The position numbers were made by a program, and so were the translations under genes. This document shows positions 9,529 through 21,305 of a stretch of 64,000 nt of DNA, in pieces. Numbering within the stretch: position 1 is the first letter of the stretch; every line of letters starts with the position of its first letter. The notes under the pieces are model-generated. The model ran no database searches. It saw only the letters and a list, made by a program, of their open reading frames with translations, and was not told the origin of the DNA. Location: positions 930,001 through 994,000 of the forward strand of contig AP014719.1 in assembly GCA_001549895.1 (NCBI GenBank). Direction: 5' to 3'. Source of the stretch: Arthrobacter sp. Hiyo8. Its GTDB lineage: Bacteria > Actinomycetota > Actinomycetes > Actinomycetales > Micrococcaceae.

Positions 9529-12393
9529 CTACCGTCCGGTCAATGACCAGGCGTCTTCGCCGCCGTCGTCCTCGTCATCGATGCCATCTGCTCCGTCGTG
9601 GTACTCCGTGGCCTGCTTGCGGCGTTCGAGATCGGCGGCGACCAAGTCCTCGGCGTAACCGCCGACGGCGATGTTCGCGTTCGCGTTGTCGCTCAGCGCC
9701 GCGGTGTGCGCGTCGGGATAGCCGGAGCATCCTGCCCCTTCATGGCTGCCAGCACGGGAGCGAGGTCGTCGGGCTTGACCAGGACATCGCGGGCCTTGGA
9801 ACCTTCGGACGGGCCCACGACGCCGCGCGACTCGAGCAGGTCCATGAGGCGGCCGGCCTTGGCGAAGCCGACGCGGAGCTTGCGCTGCAGCATCGAGGTT
9901 GAGCCGAACTGCGTGGTGACCACCAGTTCGGTGGCCTGGAGCAGGACCTCGAGGTCGTCTCCGATGTCGTCGTCGATCTGCTTCTTCTGCGCCTCGGGTG
10001 CGACGTCGTCACGGTAGACAGCCTTGAGTTGGCCTTTGACGTGTTCCACCACGCGGTGGATTTCGGACTCGGTGACCCAGGCGCCCTGCACACGCATCGC
10101 CTTGGAAGCGCCCATCGGCAGGAAGAGGGCGTCACCCTGGCCAATGAGTTTTTCCGCGCCGGGCTGGTCCAGGACCACGCGGGAGTCGGTGACGGAGGAC
10201 GTTGCGAACGCCATACGCGAAGGGACGTTGGCCTTGATCAGGCCGGTGACGACGTCAACGGACGGACGCTGGGTGGCGAGGACCAGGTGGATGCCGGCAG
10301 CACGGGCCAGTTGGGTGATGCGGACAATCGAGTCTTCGACGTCGCGCGGGGCCACCATCATGAGGTCGGCGAGCTCGTCCACGATCACCAGCAAGTACGG
10401 GTACGGCTTGATGACGCGCTTGGAGTCGACCGGCGGCAGAACCTTGCCGGCGCGGACCGCCTTGTTGAAGTCGTCGATGTGCTTGAAGCCGTAGTTGGCG
10501 AGGTCGTCGTAGCGGGCGTCCATTTCGCGCACCACCCACTGAAGTGCCTCGGCGGCCTTTTTGGGGTTGGTGATGATGGGCGTGATGAGGTGCGGAACGC
10601 CCTCATACGCGGTCAGTTCCACGCGCTTGGGGTCCACCATGACCATGCGGACCTCATCGGGTGTGGCACGCATCAGGATCGACGTGATCATGGAGTTCAC
10701 GAACGACGACTTACCGGCACCTGTGGCACCGGCCACGAGCAAGTGCGGCATTTTGGCGAGGTTCGCGACGACGTAGCCGCCCTCGACGTCCTTGCCGACG
10801 CCCATCACCATGGGGTGGTCTGTCCGCCTGGCGTTCTGGCTGCGCAGGACATCGCCGAGGGACACGGTCTCGCGGTCCGTGTTGGGGATCTCGATGCCGA
10901 TGGCAGACTTGCCCGGAATAGGGCTGAGGATACGGACATCACTCGATGCCACCGCGTAGGAGATGTTCTTGGACAAGGCAGTGACGCGCTCCACTTTGGT
11001 GCCGGGAGCAAGTTCGATCTCGTAGCGGGTCACGGTGGGTCCACGGCTGAATCCGGTGACAGTGGCGTCCACGTTGAACTGCTGCATCGTGTCCGTCAAG
11101 GCGGCCACGACGGCGTCGTTCGCTTCCGTGCGTTCCTTCGGGATGGAGCCCGGAGTCAGGTTGTCGGAGGACGGCAGCGTGTACGTGACGTCCCCGGCGA
11201 GCGAAAGTTGTTCGGTGCGCTGCGGGATCGGCGTCGGGGCGGTGGTGGACTGACCGGTGCCGAAGGCACGATGACCGGTGGAACGGCGGCGGCCGGCGCG
11301 ACCAAGGGGATCGCTTCGGTGGCGTTGTCCGCAACCGCCTTCGCGCTTCCGAGTCCCTGTGCACTTCCAAGACCTTGCGCGGCTTTGATCTTCTCGACGG
11401 CGATTTCAGCCTGGGTCGGCCTGCGCACGCCCGGCGGCACGGCGGGCCGCCCTTCGCGGGAGGGCATCGTCGTCGACGATTGCGTGCTCGAAGGCTTCGT
11501 CGCCCACATAACCCTCGAGTGTGGGGTCGTCGTCGTGGTCCTTGCCGAAGAAGCGCTTGCGGCGCTTCTTCTTTGGCTCCACGGCCGCCTCGTTTTCGTA
11601 AAGGTAGCTGCGGTCGTGGGAATCGTCGTGCTGCGCGCCGCCATCCACGAGATCGACGCCCATGAGGTGCTCGTAGGCGCCCCGGATACGCCGGGGAATG
11701 GCGCCGAAGGGCGTGGCCGTGACAATCAGGAGGGAGACGAACGCCAAGGCACCGTAGACCATGACTGGTACGGCGGGGTGGATGGCGGCAAGAGGCGATG
11801 CTGCGAGGAAACCGAGCATCCCGCCCGCACGCCGGAGGCCATCGAAGCCGTCGGCGACGGTCGGCTGGCCCCCGATGATGTGGGCCAAGCCGGTGCCGGC
11901 GAACGTCATGATCAGGAAACCGATGCCCACGCGGTTGTTGCCGCGGCTGTCCCATGGCTGCCGGAAGAGCCGGAAGGCGCAGACGAAAAGCATGAGCGGC
12001 AGAAGCAGGGACACCCAACCGAAGGTTCCGTTCACGATGCTGTAGACAACGTCCGGAACCAGCCTTTGAAGCCCCACCAGGCGAAGGTTGCTATGAAGAC
12101 ACCGAGAGCCAGGTTGAAGAGCGCGGCGCCGTCCCGGCGGTCGGCGGGATCAAGGTCACTGACGTCATGGCCGATCCGGCGGACCCCCGCACCCACCACG
12201 TGCCCGATTCCCAGCCAGACGCCCGCAAGCGCACGCAGGATCCAGGGCTGTTGGGGTTCGACGACGGCGGCCTGCTTGCCGCGGGCCGCGCCTGTGCTGC
12301 TCCTGCCGGTCTTGGCCGGGTCCGGCCGCTGCCCGAGCCGCTGGTTTTGCTGTTGGAGCTGCCTCTAGGCGCGGAGGTAGTACGAGTCGCCAT
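9529..12393 (-). CDS. ftsK: DNA translocase FtsK (several frameshifts)
   Basis: Septal DNA pump that clears chromosomes during division. The order is a basic N-terminus ([11 protein letters not shown]), four membrane segments (for example [20 protein letters not shown]), an acidic linker, the motor with Walker [17 protein letters not shown] and Walker [14 protein letters not shown], and the DNA-reading gamma domain ([20 protein letters not shown]), then an acidic tail ending EDAWSLTGR. The reading passes through six segments in different frames, with joins near 12283, 12073, 11455, 11245 and 9716. Where worked out, each is fixed by restoring one G or C. Reconstructed length is about 955. A -10 hexamer 7 nt before the ATG supports this start. 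Confidence 0.92.
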
Positions 12394-12400
12394 ATCGGCC

Positions 12401-12406
12401 ACGCTA
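12401..12406 (-). promoter_or_regulatory. -10 element of a leaderless ftsK promoter
   Basis: On the minus strand TAGCGT is followed by exactly 7 nt and the ftsK ATG, the spacing expected if transcription starts at the start codon. No Shine-Dalgarno is present. Confidence 0.5.
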
Positions 12407-12425
12407 CCCCAAGCCGTCCGGAAAG

Positions 12426-12480
12426 CCGCGGATTTCAGGGGAACGGAGGAGCCATGTTGCCCCTGTAGAACAATCCGCGG
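12426..12480. repeat. Nested inverted repeat upstream of the ftsK promoter
   Basis: Outer arms CCGCGGATT and AATCCGCGG (9 bp, perfect) enclose inner arms CAGGGG and CCCCTG. It lies about 20 bp beyond the ftsK -10 element and downstream of the rnj terminator, so it is not needed as a terminator. It could be a protein-binding palindrome or a remnant hairpin; nothing else identifies it. Confidence 0.5.
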
Positions 12481-12513
12481 ACCTGGTTCCGCTGCGGGCT
12501 TGGCGTACAACAC

Positions 12514-12545
12514 GAACGGCCCGGTTCGCTTGAACCGGGCCGTTC
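12514..12545. terminator. Terminator after rnj
   Basis: Perfect 14-bp stem (GAACGGCCCGGTTC with its complement) and a 4-nt loop, 20 bp after the rnj stop. It separates rnj from ftsK on the same strand. There is no strong T run. Confidence 0.75.
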
Positions 12546-12564
12546 GGAGTCTTCTCCGTCCGGG

Positions 12565-14254
12565 CTATGCTTCCAGAACCAACGGGATGATCATGGGGCG
12601 CCGGCGAAGCTTGCGGTTGACCCACGTGCCGATCACACGGCGCACGACTTGCTGGAGCTGGTGGTTGGTGTGGTCCGCGTGGTGGAGCACCGCGTCTTCG
12701 AGGGCAGCATTGATCTTGGGGATGATTTCGTCGAATACGGAATCGTCCTCGGCCACGCCGCGGGCGTGGATTTCCGGGCCCGAGACGATCTTGCCGGTGG
12801 TCCGGTTGATCACGGTGATGACCGAGATGAAGCCCTCGTCGCCGAGGATCCTGCGGTCCTTGAGGTCGGCGTCGGTGATTTCACCCACGCTGGAGCCGTC
12901 CACATAGACGAAGCCCACTTCCACCTGGCCAACAACATTGGCTTTGTGGTCCCTGACGTCGATGACTGTGCCGTTGTCGCTGAGGATGACGCGGTCCGAG
13001 GGCACGCCGGAGTCCTCCGCCAGGTTGCCGTTGGCGATGAGGTGACGGGTTTCGCCGTGCACAGGCATCGCGTTCAGGGGCTTGAGGATGTTGTAGCAGT
13101 AGAGCAGTTCGCCCGCAGCGGCGTGTCCGGAGACATGCACTTTGGCGTTGCCCTTGTGCACGACGTCGGCGCCGAGCTTGAGCAACCCGTTGATGATCCG
13201 GTAGACCGCGTTCTCGTTGCCGGGGATGAGGCTCGAGGCCAGAATAACGGTGTCGCCCTGGCCCACCACCACGCGGTGGTCACCGTTGGCCATCCGGGAC
13301 AGTGCCGCCATGGGTTCGCCCTGCGAGCCCGTGGACATGAGGACCACGCGGTGGTCCGGCAGGTTGTCGATGTTCTTGATGTCCACGAGGATTCCGGCGG
13401 GACGTCAAGGTAGCCCAGTTTCGCGGCGATAGCCATGTTGCGCACCATGGACCGGCCCACGAAGGCGACATTGCGGCCATGCTTGGCGGCGGCGTCGAGC
13501 ACTTGCTGCACCCGGTGCACGTGCGAGGAGAAGGAGGCAACGATGATCCGCTTCTTGGCCTGGCCGAACAAACGGTCCAAGGTGGGGCCGATCTCCTTTT
13601 CCGCCGTGGTGAAGCCGGGAACATCCGCGTTGGTGGAGTCGGCCATGAACAGGTCCACCCCTTCTTCACCCAGGCGGGCGAAGTGGCGCAGGTCCGTGAT
13701 GCGGCCATCGAGGGGCAACTGGTCCATCTTGAAGTCGCCCGTGTGCAGGACGTTGCCGCCGGCAGTGCGGATGAAGACGGCCAAGGCATCCGGAATGGAG
13801 TGGTTGACGGCAACGAATTCGCATTCGAAGGGGCCGAACTGCTCCACCTGCCCTTCGGCGACCGTCAGCGTGTACGGCTTGATCCGGTGTTCCTGGAGCT
13901 TGGCCTCGACGAGGGCAAGCGTCAGCTGGGAACCGACCAACGGCAGGTCCGCGCGCAGGCGCAGAAGATACGGCACAGCGCCGATGTGGTCTTCGTGGCC
14001 GTGCGTCAGGACGATGGCAACTACGTCGTCCAGCCTGTCCTCGATGTACGAGAAATCGGGCAGGATCAGGTCGACACCCGGCTGTGTCTCTTCAGGGAAG
14101 AGCACGCCGCAGTCAACCACCAGCAGCTTGCCGTTGATTTCGAAAACGGCCATGTTGCGGCCGATCTCCCCAGCCCGCCGAGGGGCACAATCCGGAGTGT
14201 TCCCTGCGGAAGTTTGGGCGGGGTGACAAGTCCGGGAAGGGCGGTTTGGGTCAT
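12565..14254 (-). CDS. rnj: Ribonuclease J (two frameshifts)
   Basis: Metallo-beta-lactamase-fold endo/5'-exoribonuclease of mRNA and rRNA processing. The zinc motif is LTHGHEDHIGAVPYLL; further ligands lie in NHSIPDALAVF and LHTGDFKMD; the beta-CASP domain follows (STNADVPGFTTAEKEIG, VGRSMVRNMAIAAKLGY), then STGSQGEPMAALSRM and KVHVSGHAAAGELL. The frame changes near 14172 (GGGGAG needs another G to give GGLGEIGRNM) and near 13400 (DVPPGILVDIKNID). Reconstructed length is about 563, typical. It starts 27 bp after dapA, and dapA-rnj linkage is conserved in actinobacteria. Confidence 0.94.
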
Positions 14255-14281
14255 AATGCGCTACTTTCCGGCGGAATCGTT

Positions 14282-15210
<929 letters not shown>

Positions 15211-15278
15211 TCAGCTGCGGGTTAGGAGAATGGGGCCCGCGTGATTGTCGTCAAATTCAACGAAATGGGAGCACGGCC

Positions 15279-15641
15279 TCAGGCCGAAGCGTCGCTGTGG
15301 CGCCCGGGCGTCGCTGGCCTCTCCGGCGAGCAATACCGGGCAACCGCGGACTCCCGCAAGCGGTCCGCCCACGCTCCCAGCCGCTGTGCTGCCCGCACAT
15401 AGTCGAACAATTCAACGGGGGTCAGCGATTCAACGTCGGTCTCCGCGAGCCGCCTGGCAAGTTCGGCGCCCGGTTGCTGTTCGCCCAGAACGGTTCCCTC
15501 GCGGCGCCACTGCACATCTTCAGGGGGTTCCCCTGCGACAAGCTGCCGGAAGAGGAAATCGACGACGCCCGGGCTCATCGCCTTCATGGGCCCATCCAGG
15601 CCTTGGGGATAGCCATTCGGCCGCTTCGAAGGATCGTTCAT
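15279..15641 (-). CDS. Small hypothetical protein with an upstream SOS box
   Basis: A 120-residue protein I cannot place firmly. The central part (VESLTPVELFDYVRAAQRLGAW and RLRESAVARY) is predicted helical and resembles the N-terminal helices of DUF222/HNH-type actinobacterial proteins, but no HNH nuclease domain follows. The ATG at 15641 is preferred because the upstream in-frame ATG lies inside a LexA-like box. No membrane segment or signal is present. Its promoter must sit in the 60 bp before the next gene's stop, which holds the SOS box, so DNA-damage control is likely. Confidence 0.6.
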   Translation of the reverse strand: MNDPSKRPNGYPQGLDGPMKAMSPGVVDFLFRQLVAGEPPEDVQWRREGTVLGEQQPGAELARRLAETDVESLTPVELFDYVRAAQRLGAWADRLRESAVARYCSPERPATPGRHSDASA

Positions 15642-15653
15642 GCAGCCATGGTA

Positions 15654-15671
15654 TTCGAACATATATTCGAA
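15654..15671. promoter_or_regulatory. LexA (SOS) box before a small unknown gene
   Basis: TTCGAACATATATTCGAA is an 18-bp near-perfect palindrome whose core, CGAAC-N4-ATTCG, has the same single deviation from the actinobacterial LexA consensus as the recA site in this window. It ends 13 bp before the start codon of the leftward gene, where a repressor would block transcription or initiation. Confidence 0.65.
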
Positions 15672-15701
15672 TACAAGGTGTTCTCTCCGAGGGGCCGGCC
15701 G

Positions 15702-16189
15702 CTACCGCTCCGCTGCGGTGGGCTCAGCGCGGAAGAGTCGCACGGCGTCGCGCATGGATTCCCGCGCGCGCTTGCGGTCGCCGGCGGCATCGTAGGCGCA
15801 GCTGAGCCGGAACCAGGAACGCCAGTCCTCGGGGCGGCCTCGGCCTTCACGCGGTACTTTTCAAACTCGGCGTCCGCGGCTGCACGCACGATGCGGCCTC
15901 CCGGCGTGCGCGGCAGGTTGTCCACCGGCAGCCCGCCTTCGGCTTCGAGCACCTTCGCCATCTTTTCCGTGCGCGCACCGAAAACAAGCTCGCGGATCAA
16001 TGCCCACGCTCCAATGATCGGAAGCACCAGGTAGGCGGCTCCGATTCCCTTGGCGACCAGGTTCGCGTCACTGAGCAGCAGGATCGAGCGCTCGAAGGTA
16101 ACCACGAGGTAGAGAACCAGCAACAGGGTGACGGCACCCACCCAGATCTTGGTGCGGTTCTCCTTGAATGCTTTCCAGAGCGAGCCCAT
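15702..16189 (-). CDS. Membrane protein with helical C-terminal domain (frameshifted)
   Basis: Unknown function. About 163 residues: two membrane segments (KIWVGAVTLLLVLYLVVTFE and the stretch around GIGAAYLVLPIIGAWALI) then a soluble part whose end, DWRSWFRLSCAYDAAGDRKR, looks like one tetratricopeptide-like helix pair. Near 15833 CCCCGAGG lacks one base; restoring it gives EAAPEDWRSW and a stop at 15702. The start is 4 bp from the dapB stop, so it is co-transcribed with dapB, which is also common in related genomes as I recall them. Confidence 0.65.
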
Positions 16190-16193
16190 GCGC

Positions 16194-16950
<757 letters not shown>

Positions 16951-17011
16951 GCCCTTAACCCTACCGGGCGGCGCGCCGGGTTTTTCGCCCCAACGTGGGG
17001 TCGCCGGGAAG

Positions 17012-17466
17012 CTACTCCCCTGCCCCGACCCACTCGACCGTGCCGTCGCTGAAGAACTGTTCCTTCCAGATGGGCACTTGCGCTTTGATCCTGTCCACGA
17101 GCTCCGAGCACACTGCGAAAGCCTGTCCTCTGTGTGCAGCGGCAACGGCGCAGACGAGCGCAGGTTCGCCAATCTCCAGCAGGCCGATCCTGTGCGCTGC
17201 CCAGATCCGTACAGGCTGGGCTGCCTCCCCGAGTGCTCTGCCACGAGCTTCGCGACGACGTCGGCCATGACCTGGTGCGCCGTGGGGTGGGCGCTGTAGC
17301 TGAGCCTGTCGACGGGTTTGCCGCCGTCGTGGTTCCGGACCACGCCGCTGAAGCTCACTACCGCTCCCGCCGTGTCCGATTCAACCGCCGCTATGGCCTG
17401 GTCAACGGAAATCGGCTCCGCGCTGAGGATCGCGCTGATGACTTCGAAGTCGGTTTCAGTGGTCAT
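17012..17466 (-). CDS. moaE: Molybdopterin synthase catalytic subunit MoaE (frameshifted)
   Basis: Large subunit of molybdopterin synthase, which inserts dithiolene sulfurs carried by MoaD into precursor Z. Signatures are [30 protein letters not shown] and [19 protein letters not shown], with the usual lysine in [14 protein letters not shown]. Near 17222 CGGGGAGG needs one more G, which gives [13 protein letters not shown] and a stop at 17012. Reconstructed length is about 151. The start overlaps the end of mogA by 11 bp. Its partner MoaD is encoded about 7 kb away on the other strand. Confidence 0.9.
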
Positions 17467-17955
17467 GGCTTCCCTCCAACTGATCGCATAGGTGGGCGAT
17501 GACAGGATCAAGGACGGCAAGGCCGTCCATTACGCCTTCGGTGAGCCCGGCAGGTTCACGATGAACGTCTTGCCGGCTGTACCTGCATGGCCCCGGCTCA
17601 ACATCGCCATGGGGGTCTTGGCGGCACCGGCGCGCCGGATGCCTTCCATGAGCCCCGGTATTTCTCGGTCAAGCAAAGGCAAGGTGACTTCCGGAGTGCG
17701 GTCATCGGGGCTCAGACCGGTACCGCCGCTCGTAATGACGACGGCGGGTTCCAGGGTCAGCAGCGCCCGGATGGCGGCACCGACCGGCTCCCCATCCGGC
17801 ACTACCATGACGGGGAAGGTCTCGTAGCCGTGTTCGACCAGCCAGTCCAGGATCACGGGGCCGCTCTTGTCCTCATAGATTCCTGCCGCGGCACGGTTGG
17901 AGGCGATGACCACGCCGGCCTTCCGCGGCCCACGGACGGGTTCGCAGGCGTTCAT
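17456..17955 (-). CDS. mog: Molybdopterin adenylyltransferase MogA/MoaB type (frameshifted)
   Basis: Activates molybdopterin by adenylylation before metal insertion. The binding motif is [15 protein letters not shown], preceded by [19 protein letters not shown] and followed by [20 protein letters not shown] and [12 protein letters not shown]. Near 17541 AAGGCG should be AAGGGCG; this carries the frame on through [20 protein letters not shown] to a stop inside the start of moaE. Reconstructed length is about 167. The start overlaps moaC by 4 bp (ATGA). Confidence 0.9.
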
Positions 17956-18500
17956 GTGCGCTCTCCTTCGCCGGGCGCGCCGGACGGGGCGGGAACGGCC
18001 CAGTCGCCGCTCTTTCCGCCGCTCTTGGCCAGCACCTGGATGCCGCTGATGACTGCGTGCTTGTCCACTGCCTTGATCATGTCGTAAACGCTCAAGGCGG
18101 CCACCGATGCCGCAGTCAACGCTTCCATTTCCACGCCCGTGACGCCCCTGGTCTTCACCGTTGCCAGGACAACCACCGTGTCCGGGCCGAGTTCGAAGTC
18201 CACGGTGACCTTGGAAATCGGCAGCGGGTGGCACAGGGGGATGAGTTCGGGCGTCTTCTTGGCTGCCATGATGCCCGCAACGCGCGCTACCGCGAGGGCG
18301 TCGCCTTTCGGAAGCTCACCGGCGCCGAGCAAGGAAAGCACCTCGGCGGTGCTGTGGACGGTGGCCGTGGCGGTCGCCTCCCGTGTGGTCACGGCCTTCC
18401 CGGAGACGTCGACCATTTGGGCTGTACCATCTTGGCGCAAATGCGTAAGGGCGCCGCCGACCATGCCGGCGGGTTCTGGAGTGTCGTTCACAACATCCAT
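17952..18500 (-). CDS. moaC: Cyclic pyranopterin monophosphate synthase MoaC
   Basis: Second enzyme of molybdenum cofactor synthesis, acting on the MoaA product. The 182-residue frame is intact, with [20 protein letters not shown] at the start, [20 protein letters not shown] in the middle, and [19 protein letters not shown] and [20 protein letters not shown] near the end. The ATG at 18500 is the family start, and overlaps the end of moeA by 13 bp. Confidence 0.95.
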   Translation of the reverse strand: MDVVNDTPEPAGMVGGALTHLRQDGTAQMVDVSGKAVTTREATATATVHSTAEVLSLLGAGELPKGDALAVARVAGIMAAKKTPELIPLCHPLPISKVTVDFELGPDTVVVLATVKTRGVTGVEMEALTAASVAALSVYDMIKAVDKHAVISGIQVLAKSGGKSGDWAVPAPSGAPGEGERT

Positions 18501-19703
18501 ACTTCCACTTCCGCCCCGGCGTCGAGTTCCGTGACGGCCGCAGGCACCTGGACGAGCGCGTTCGAGTTGGCCAGCGCATGGATGAGATGGGAGCCGGCAC
18601 CGCCCTCCAGCCGGACTGTTCCCCCCGGAAGCAGCGTTCCGCGGCGGACCTGGTGTTTTCCGGCGGGCGAAGTCAAAGACTCCGTAAGGCGGGCCTGCAG
18701 GCTGGGCCGCAAGGCGGGGATTCCGACCACGGCGGCGAGCGCCGGGCGAAGGAACATTTCGAAGGACACGAGGCAGCTCACGGGATTGCCCGGGAATCCC
18801 AGGAAGGGCACGCCGTCGAACATTCCGATCCCCTGGGGGCCGCCGGGTTGCATGGCCACCGACACGAATTCGACGGCGTGGCCCATCATCGCCTGCCGGA
18901 CCACTTCGTAGGCTCCTTTGCTGACGCCCCCGGTGCTGACGATGAGATCGACGGTCCCGCTCCGGCCGCGGAGGAGCGCCAACAGCTCGGCGGGATCGTC
19001 GCCGCTGATTCCCGTCCGTGTGACGTGGAGGCCGGACTGCAGCATGGCGGCTTCGAGCAGGGTTCCGTTGGAATCGTAGATCTTGCCTGCCGGCAGGGAC
19101 GTGCCGGGCTCCACGACTTCGTCGCCCGTGGTCACCAGGAGCACGCGCACCGGCGTGCGGACCTCGACGGCGGTCATCCCCAAGGCGGCGAGCAGCCCCA
19201 ATTGCCCGGGCCCGAGGCAGTTCCTGCGTGCAAGGCGACGGTTCCCGCGGTGATGTCGCTCCCGGCGTCGCGGACGAACGTTCCCGGCTCGGTGGTGGGA
19301 AGACGGACAGTTGCTGGCACGCCGGGGACGGGAAAGACATCAGGCAGGGCCTGTTCGATAGGCACGACGGCGTCGGCCCCTCGGGCATCATGGCGCCCGT
19401 CATGATCGGGGCTGCGGTGCCCGGGATGAGTCGGACCGGTGCCGCGCCGGCCGGGACCGGGTCCACGACCGTCAGCTCCGCACCGGCGTCGCTCCCTGCG
19501 TGGGGGCAAGGTCGGCTGAGCGGACGGCGAACCCGTCCATCTGGGAGTTGGCGAACGGCGGCAGGCTGAGCGGGCCAGGACATCGGCGGCAAGTACCCGG
19601 CCGAGCGCCCCATCAGCGGAAGCTCCTCGGTGCCCTTCGTGTCCGCGAGGCCGGACAGCAGCTCCTGGACGGCTTGGCGGTGTGCTGCGACGGATCGTGC
19701 CAC
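18488..19703 (-). CDS. moeA: Molybdopterin molybdotransferase MoeA (about five frameshifts)
   Basis: Inserts molybdate into adenylylated molybdopterin. In order: [33 protein letters not shown], the family signature [72 protein letters not shown] and [20 protein letters not shown]. The N-terminal half jumps frame near 19600, 19565, 19500, 19385 and 19215; the remainder (from about 19200) is continuous. Reconstructed length is about 406, normal. Five breaks in 400 bp, each repaired by a single base, fit poor local sequence rather than decay. Confidence 0.88.
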
Positions 19704-19749
19704 GAGGGTTCCTCCCGGATTGGTTCGCTCAGACTTTCACAGCCTAATG

Positions 19750-21305
19750 TCAGTTGGCGGTGACATGGATGGTGTGGAACCCCGTGGCGCCGTCCGGGGC
19801 GACGGGAGTTTGGGCTTCGGGCTGCGGCGTACCCGTGGCATCGGTGGCACGGACCTGGACTTCATGGTTCCCGGAGCCCAGCTCAAGGCCAGCTGCCATT
19901 GGTACCACGTATCCGACGAGATCCCGGGCGCGAGCTTGGCTTCCTGCCACTTGCCGCGGTCGACGCGCAGCTCCACCCGGGAAACGCCGCGGTGTTGAGC
20001 CCACGCGACACCGCCGAACTGGACCGTTCCCGCCTTTACTGAGCGGCCGTCCCGGGCACGTCGATGCGCGACTGGGTCTTGATGGGACCGTGGTCGCTCC
20101 AACCGCGAGGGACCCAGTAGCCCTGATCGTCGGCGAAACGCGTCACCTTCAGTTCGGTCAGCCATTTGGTGGCCGAAACATAGCCGTAGAGGCCCGGGAC
20201 GACCATCCGGACGGGGAAGCCATGCTCCAGCGGCAGGGGTTCGCCGTTCATTCCGACGGCGAGGATCGCGTCCCGATTGTCGGTGAGCGCCTCGAGGGGG
20301 TTCCGGCGGTCCAGCCGTCAGTGCTGCGGGAGAGCACCATGTCCGCACCGGGCTTCGGTCCGGCCATGGCGAGGAGTTCGCGGACCGGCCAGCCCAGCCA
20401 GAGGGCGTTGCCGATCAGGTCTCCGCCGACTTCATTGGATACGCACGCGATGGTCACGTGACGCTCGATCATCGGCTTCGTCAGCAGGGTGGCGAAATCC
20501 AAGGTGACTTCGCGTTCCACCAGGCCAGTCACCTTGAGGGTCCAGTCCGGCGGATTCACGGCAGGCGGGATCAGCGCGGTGTCGATCCGGTAGAAGTCGG
20601 GGTTCGGCGTGACGAGCGGCTGCAGGCCCGCCAAGGTGAGGGCGGCGCCGTCGGGAACCTTTTGCGGGGGCGTCACCGGGGCAGGAAGCGCCACCCCGCG
20701 GCGGAAATCGGATGCCACCGTTCCCGCCCTCCGCACGAGGGTCGTGACGATCCCCGCCGCCGCCGCTGCTATCGCGGTTCCACCCAGCAATTGCATAAAG
20801 CTTCGGCGCGCCAAGGGCATGTCGCTTGCAACGGGCACGGGTCGCCAGGTTTCCAGCCGCTGGATCAGGAGCCGGAGGAAAAGCATGGTGACGATCGTGG
20901 CCACGACGGGGGCAATTGCGGCTGTCGGCGCGGCTTGGGCACGGGTCAGCACTGCAGCCAGCCCCGCAGCTCCAGCGAGCAAGGCGAGCGCCAGCCCGCT
21001 CCTTTTCGCCGATACTCCAGCAGTCCTGCTACCGCGGCAAGGACCAAGGTCACCAGGGCGATGCTGACAATCAGGGCAAGTTTGTCGGCGGTGCCGAAAA
21101 GGTTGACGGCCAGTTCCTTGGCCCAACCCGGCACGGCGTCGATGACCACACCGCCCAACGCGGTGACCGGTGAAACGGACGGGCTCAGGAACCCGGCCAG
21201 CAACTCGCCGGCCGCCACCCCGAACCCGATGGCCACCACGCCGCACGCCGCCGCCCACCGGACGGCCGTCCTGGTACCGGCTTTCTTCGAAGTGGTCCTG
21301 CTCAT
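19750..21305 (-). CDS. Membrane-bound sulfite-oxidase-like molybdopterin oxidoreductase (frameshifted)
   Basis: About 520 residues. The N-terminal 190 residues hold four or so membrane segments (for example TAVRWAAACGVVAIGFGVAA, LALIVSIALVTLVLAAVAGL). An internal RRSFMQLLGG motif resembles a Tat signal and precedes the molybdenum domain: WTLKVTGLVEREVTLDF, then HVTIACVSNEVGGDLIGNAL, where the Cys is the expected Mo ligand, and GFPVRMVVPGLYGYVSATKW. A C-terminal Ig-like dimerisation domain ends GNHEVQVRATDATG and GFHTIHVTAN. Frame breaks are near 21000, 20297, 20042 and 19885. Its start overlaps the kinase stop by 4 bp. The substrate is unknown; sulfite or a sulfoxide is plausible from the family. 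Confidence 0.85.

Noticed and set aside
10029..12368. A 779-codon plus-strand open frame opposite ftsK
   Set aside because: It is antisense to a clear ftsK with conserved motifs, rich in His/Asp/Gly as expected from mirrored high-GC codons, and has no recognisable family.
17952..19703. An open frame joining the N-terminus of MoeA with MoaC
   Set aside because: It passes through out-of-frame moeA sequence; MoaC begins at its own ATG at 18500 and MoeA ends at 18488 in another frame.
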